The translations under genes were made by a program, and so were the position numbers. The notes beneath the pieces are model-generated. The model had not been told where the DNA came from, searched no databases, and saw only the letters and a list, made by a program, of their open reading frames with translations. From an uncultured Bacteroidota bacterium (GTDB taxonomy: Bacteria; Bacteroidota; Bacteroidia; Chitinophagales; Chitinophagaceae), in contig CAIZMD010000675.1 in the NCBI GenBank assembly GCA_903933995.1, forward strand, positions 1 through 9,512: 9,512 bases of DNA. Direction: 5' to 3'. Positions 6,784 to 9,512 of the stretch are shown piece after piece (the stretch's first letter is position 1; each line of letters opens with the position of its first letter).

Positions 6784-7467
6784 ATGTCTGAAGCAATTGT
6801 ATCTATTAAGAATGCCAATATCTACCAAGGAACCAACTTGGTATTGCAGAATGTGAACTTTGAAGTGCAGAAGGGAGAATTTGTATACCTGGTAGGAAAA
6901 ACCGGTACAGGCAAGAGTAGCTTACTCAAAACCTTATATGGTGAGCTAACCTTAACAGAAGGTACCGGAACCGTGGTAGGTTTTGACCTGCCCAGCATGG
7001 ACTGGAAAAAAGTACCCTTCTTACGCCGTAACCTTGGCGTGATCTTCCAAGACTTTCAACTACTCACTGATAGAAATGTACACGAGAACCTCAAATTTGT
7101 GCTCAAAGCCACTGGCTGGAAAGACGAGATGCTCATGGAGGAGAAGATCAATGACGTACTTGACAAAGTGGGTTTGAAAAGTAAGGGCTTCAAAATGCCT
7201 TTTGAAATGAGTGGTGGAGAACAACAAAGGGTAGACATTGCCCGCGCCCTGCTCAACTCACCCAAGCTCATCCTAGCCGATGAGCCCACTGGTAACCTTG
7301 ATCCCGAAACCAGTGACGAGATCATGCAGCTCCTGCTCAAGATTGCCAAAGACTACGGCACTACCGTGATCATGGCCACCCATGACTTTATAGTAATCAA
7401 CCGTTATCCATCCAGAATGCTCAAAACCGAATTGGGTAAATTAATTGACAGCGCAGCTGCTAATTAA
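6784..7467 (+). CDS. ftsE: Cell-division ABC transporter ATP-binding protein FtsE
   Basis: FtsE is the cytoplasmic ATPase that works with the membrane protein FtsX to control peptidoglycan hydrolases at the division site. The 227-residue product is a single ABC domain. It has Walker A GKTGTGKS (38-45), the Q-loop VIFQDFQLL (Gln89), the signature MSGGEQQRVDIARALL (142-157), Walker B LILADEPTGNLD (162-173) and the switch His200 in ATHD. The short length, the FQDFQLL Q-loop and DEPTGNLDPET favour FtsE over LolD or other small export ATPases, though these families are close. ATG 6784 is chosen; the frame extends only to a TTG at 6760 with an unlikely peptide. ftsX is not adjacent: the downstream genes run the other way. 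Confidence 0.87.
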   Translation: MSEAIVSIKNANIYQGTNLVLQNVNFEVQKGEFVYLVGKTGTGKSSLLKTLYGELTLTEGTGTVVGFDLPSMDWKKVPFLRRNLGVIFQDFQLLTDRNVHENLKFVLKATGWKDEMLMEEKINDVLDKVGLKSKGFKMPFEMSGGEQQRVDIARALLNSPKLILADEPTGNLDPETSDEIMQLLLKIAKDYGTTVIMATHDFIVINRYPSRMLKTELGKLIDSAAAN

Positions 7468-7521
7468 ATGATAATTAACACTTTGCAATAAGTTACTTAC
7501 AATAAATAATTAATTAAAATG

Positions 7522-7554
7522 GCCTGTTTTTCAAAAGAAACAGGCTTTTTTATT
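7522..7554 (+). terminator. Rho-independent terminator of ftsE, possibly bidirectional
   Basis: GCCTGTTT (7522-7529) pairs perfectly with AAACAGGC (7538-7545) around an 8-base loop, followed by six T and ATT. It lies 54 bases after the ftsE stop. The T-run overlaps the TAA stop codon (7552-7550) of the convergent glycosyltransferase gene. In the minus direction the hairpin is followed by CATTTTAATTAATT, a weaker T-rich tail, so one hairpin may end both transcripts. Confidence 0.88.
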
Positions 7555-8677
7555 CCCCCCAAATCCAGCCCACCTGCTTCTTAGCATTGGCGGCATTGTT
7601 GAACATAGGCGTGAGTAAACGCTTTCTGCCCTCAATCTCGGTTTGGGTAAAGGGTTGGTGATAGAGTTGGCTAATCAGTTCCTGAAAGGCAGTGGCGGTA
7701 GTGCCAACATAACAAGCGGGGCTCAGGCCGGATCCGGCAACCATGGCATCATTGACTACACAATGGCGGCCATGAAACAAGGCGTTCACCAGTTTTACCT
7801 TCATCCCGGTTTCAATATAGGCAGGAAGTACATTAATATGGGCCTTGGCCAGCATATCCTGCATTTCTTTTTCAGAAGGGTTGGCTACCAAGCAAGTATG
7901 GGAATGCACATGGGCTAATTCCATGAGCTGGGGCGATGGATTCTTTCCGGCAATTACCAATGGAATCTTGATCTTCTCAAAGACTTCTTTCAGCAGCCAA
8001 GTGGCGGCTTTTTCATTGGCGTCAATACTCAGGTCTGCGTGGTAAAAGCAATAATTGCCCATTCCTTCTAGGCAATCTACCTGCCATTCGGGTAGGTAAA
8101 GGGGTAAGTGTTCAATATTTTTGCAACCAAACTCGTCTCTATACACTTGGTCATCGGCCTCGGTTACGCCCCAGAACGTGGCTTTTTGGGCCAATTGGGC
8201 CTCGTATTTGCGCAATAAGCGGCTCTCATTCCAGTAATAGGCTTTCTTTAAAGGAGAGCTGCTGCTGCGGTATAAATCTTTATAATAACGATATTCTACA
8301 TTGTGTAAGCGTACAAAACACTTGCGGTCCTTAAACCTAGGGTCCATCACGGGGTAGGTGCAGTGCACTCCCTCCATGAAAATGGGGTAATCGTCTTGGA
8401 GTAGGTTTTGTAAGAGTTCCTCGTTTTTGCGGCTAGCCACAATATAGGGTAGGGCGCTAGAAATGGCTTGATGCCCCTTTTTACGGGGGTAATAGTTGAC
8501 TGACTCGCAATATTGATTTAGGATCTCTTGTTTGCCACGGCCATAGTCAAAGCAGTGTAAATGAATCTTTACCCCAGCCGCTTGAAGGGCAGGAAGCTTA
8601 TAATAAAGGTCAAATGCCCCGCCATAATCAGCCGGGTAGGGCACGTTAAGAGAGATAATATGTAAGTGCTTGTCCAA
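7550..8677 (-). CDS. GT-B fold (GT4-like) glycosyltransferase
   Basis: This probably transfers a sugar from a nucleotide-sugar donor during surface polysaccharide or glycolipid assembly; donor and acceptor cannot be read from the sequence. It has 375 residues. The N-terminal GT-B domain opens with HIISLNVPYPADYGGAFDLY (5-24), whose glycine-rich loop is typical. RLHNVEYRYYKDL (123-135) is a family motif. The C-terminal donor domain shows FYHADLSIDANEKAATWL (211-228), VIAGKNPSP (241-249) and the donor-site segment ETGMKVKLVNALFHGRHCVV (289-308). The start is TTG at 8677: no in-frame ATG exists upstream before a stop, and starting at a later ATG would remove the conserved N-terminal strand. The gap to the upstream glycosyltransferase gene is 1 base, which suggests translational coupling. 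No membrane segment or signal peptide is seen. Confidence 0.85.
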   Translation of the reverse strand: MDKHLHIISLNVPYPADYGGAFDLYYKLPALQAAGVKIHLHCFDYGRGKQEILNQYCESVNYYPRKKGHQAISSALPYIVASRKNEELLQNLLQDDYPIFMEGVHCTYPVMDPRFKDRKCFVRLHNVEYRYYKDLYRSSSSPLKKAYYWNESRLLRKYEAQLAQKATFWGVTEADDQVYRDEFGCKNIEHLPLYLPEWQVDCLEGMGNYCFYHADLSIDANEKAATWLLKEVFEKIKIPLVIAGKNPSPQLMELAHVHSHTCLVANPSEKEMQDMLAKAHINVLPAYIETGMKVKLVNALFHGRHCVVNDAMVAGSGLSPACYVGTTATAFQELISQLYHQPFTQTEIEGRKRLLTPMFNNAANAKKQVGWIWGE

Positions 8678-8678
8678 A

Positions 8679-9512
8679 TTACTGTTTTATAAAAATGCGA
8701 TCATAGAATGCTAGCAAGACCTTTTCCTCTGATTCCCAGTTCAAAACGCGCCTAGCTTGCAAGCAATTTTCTTTCAATCTATGGTACAAAACACGGTCTT
8801 CCAGCAATTTGTTCAGTCCTTGGGCAATTGTTTCTGCTTGGGTGTCTGGAATTAACAAACCTATTTCCCATTGGTCCTGAATAGCCCTGTACTCTGGGTA
8901 GTCAACACAGAGCTGGGGAATCCCCGCCATGATATAGTCAAAAAAGCGATTGGCCAAGGAATGATATTGGTTATGCCCCTGGGCTTCAAAGAGGGTAATG
9001 CCCGCATGGGCTAATGGGGTAGTAGCCTGTAAAGCCTGGGGAGCAAGGGGTTTGAATACTTCTATTTTATTATTAAGTGAATATTCATTAATAATTGATA
9101 ATGATTGATTTATAAAATTTCCAGTTCCGTAAATTCGTAAAGGAGCAGCTACCCATTGCACGGCTGGGATCAGGGTTTCAAAACAGCGTCCATGGTTTAC
9201 CGCGCCTTGATAAATGAAAAAGGGTTGCGGTTCTGCCTGCGGCGATGGCTTACTAGAATCCATCTCAATTGCCTTCGGCGATGCCTCCAAGCTAGATGCT
9301 TTGGCTGCCTCAGTCAACTTGGGCAGGTTGCGAACCACGGCATAGTTGACCCCATATTCCAGCTGAAATGCTGCTGCAATCCATTGGTTCACAGTATATC
9401 CTAGGGGAAATCGCCGTAGGCTAAAGCTTTCAATGGCTTTCCAGACCCTTTGAATGGCCGGTCTGGTCATGACTTCTTTTTGCTGGGTAAAGTACTCATG
9501 GGCGTCATAAAC
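8679..9512 (-). CDS. GT4-family glycosyltransferase, N-terminus outside the window
   Basis: The frame is open to the right edge, and the edge codons read VYDAHEYFTQQKEVMTRP, a conserved mid-N-domain motif of GT4 enzymes (DAHE then FT). The ATG at 9470 is therefore internal and the true start is beyond the window. Of about 277 visible residues, ESFSLRRFPLGYTVNQWIA is the end of the N-domain. YAVVRNLPKL (57-66) leads into the interdomain linker, and PFFIYQGAVNHGRCFETLI (97-115) begins the donor domain. SLANRFFDYIMAGIPQLC (185-202) followed by DYPEYR is the donor-binding region. The linker (about 67-96) is unusually long and rich in Ala, Ser, Pro, Lys and Glu, and contains a short repeat. The gene is coupled to the next glycosyltransferase gene, implying one glycan pathway; the sugar is unknown. 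Confidence 0.88.
   Translation of the reverse strand, partial: VYDAHEYFTQQKEVMTRPAIQRVWKAIESFSLRRFPLGYTVNQWIAAAFQLEYGVNYAVVRNLPKLTEAAKASSLEASPKAIEMDSSKPSPQAEPQPFFIYQGAVNHGRCFETLIPAVQWVAAPLRIYGTGNFINQSLSIINEYSLNNKIEVFKPLAPQALQATTPLAHAGITLFEAQGHNQYHSLANRFFDYIMAGIPQLCVDYPEYRAIQDQWEIGLLIPDTQAETIAQGLNKLLEDRVLYHRLKENCLQARRVLNWESEEKVLLAFYDRIFIKQ
9234..9283. repeat. 14-base imperfect direct repeat, 36-base period, in the glycosyltransferase linker
   Basis: TGCCTGCGGCGATG (9234-9247) and TGCCTTCGGCGATG (9270-9283) match at 13 of 14 positions and lie exactly 36 bases (12 codons) apart, in the same frame. They encode SPQA and SPKA within the linker of the partial glycosyltransferase. A much weaker copy starts another 36 bases on, at 9306 (8 of 14). 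The bases between the copies are not similar, so this is either an old decayed duplication or chance. Confidence 0.5.

Noticed and set aside
7056..7349. 97-codon minus-strand open frame inside ftsE
   Set aside because: It is a Ser-rich antisense shadow of the ABC signature and Walker B region.
9060..9120. AT-rich patch as a possible promoter, origin or insertion
   Set aside because: It is continuous coding sequence in the glycosyltransferase frame, explained by a run of Asn, Ile and Lys codons.
9468..9470. ATG at 9470 as the start of the right-edge glycosyltransferase
   Set aside because: The frame continues to the edge and encodes the conserved DAHEYFT motif, so the gene is truncated by the window.

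Overview
This window looks like ordinary core chromosome from a member of the Bacteroidota, most likely from the Chitinophagaceae or a close relative. That placement is inferred. Shine-Dalgarno sequences are largely absent, and several starts are preceded by a TAnnTTTG-like -7 promoter element. The protein types also fit: a long (390 aa) form of PurM, a histidine kinase with an HQLGTP H-box, and a stand-alone FtsE. I see no insertion sequence, phage gene, CRISPR array, tRNA or rRNA, and no gene-free stretch over 300 bases.

Layout, left to right. The 3' part of a glycogen branching enzyme gene (glgB, +) runs in from the left edge. After a 125-base gap comes a small unrecognised gene (+), whose 3' end overlaps a convergent membrane histidine kinase gene (-) by 38 bases. 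Upstream of the kinase on the same strand is a membrane-anchored coiled-coil protein of unknown function (-), separated from the kinase by a strong GC-rich terminator. Divergent from it is holA (+), the delta subunit of the polymerase III clamp loader. It abuts the convergent ribF (-), the bifunctional riboflavin kinase/FAD synthetase, with no base between the two stop codons. ribF and purM (+) diverge from an 86-base region holding two face-to-face promoter candidates. ftsE (+) follows, then a terminator shared with a convergent pair of glycosyltransferase genes (-), of which the upstream one runs off the right edge.

The genes do not form one pathway. They cover glycogen synthesis, signal transduction, replication, flavin cofactors, purine synthesis, cell division and surface glycan assembly, mostly as single-gene transcription units. 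The only clear operon is the glycosyltransferase pair, with a 1-base gap and a TTG start on the second gene. I found no convincing undescribed multi-gene system. The points most worth a second look are the coiled-coil protein, the very short predicted leaders, the tight terminator/start junctions and the repeat-bearing linker in the partial glycosyltransferase.
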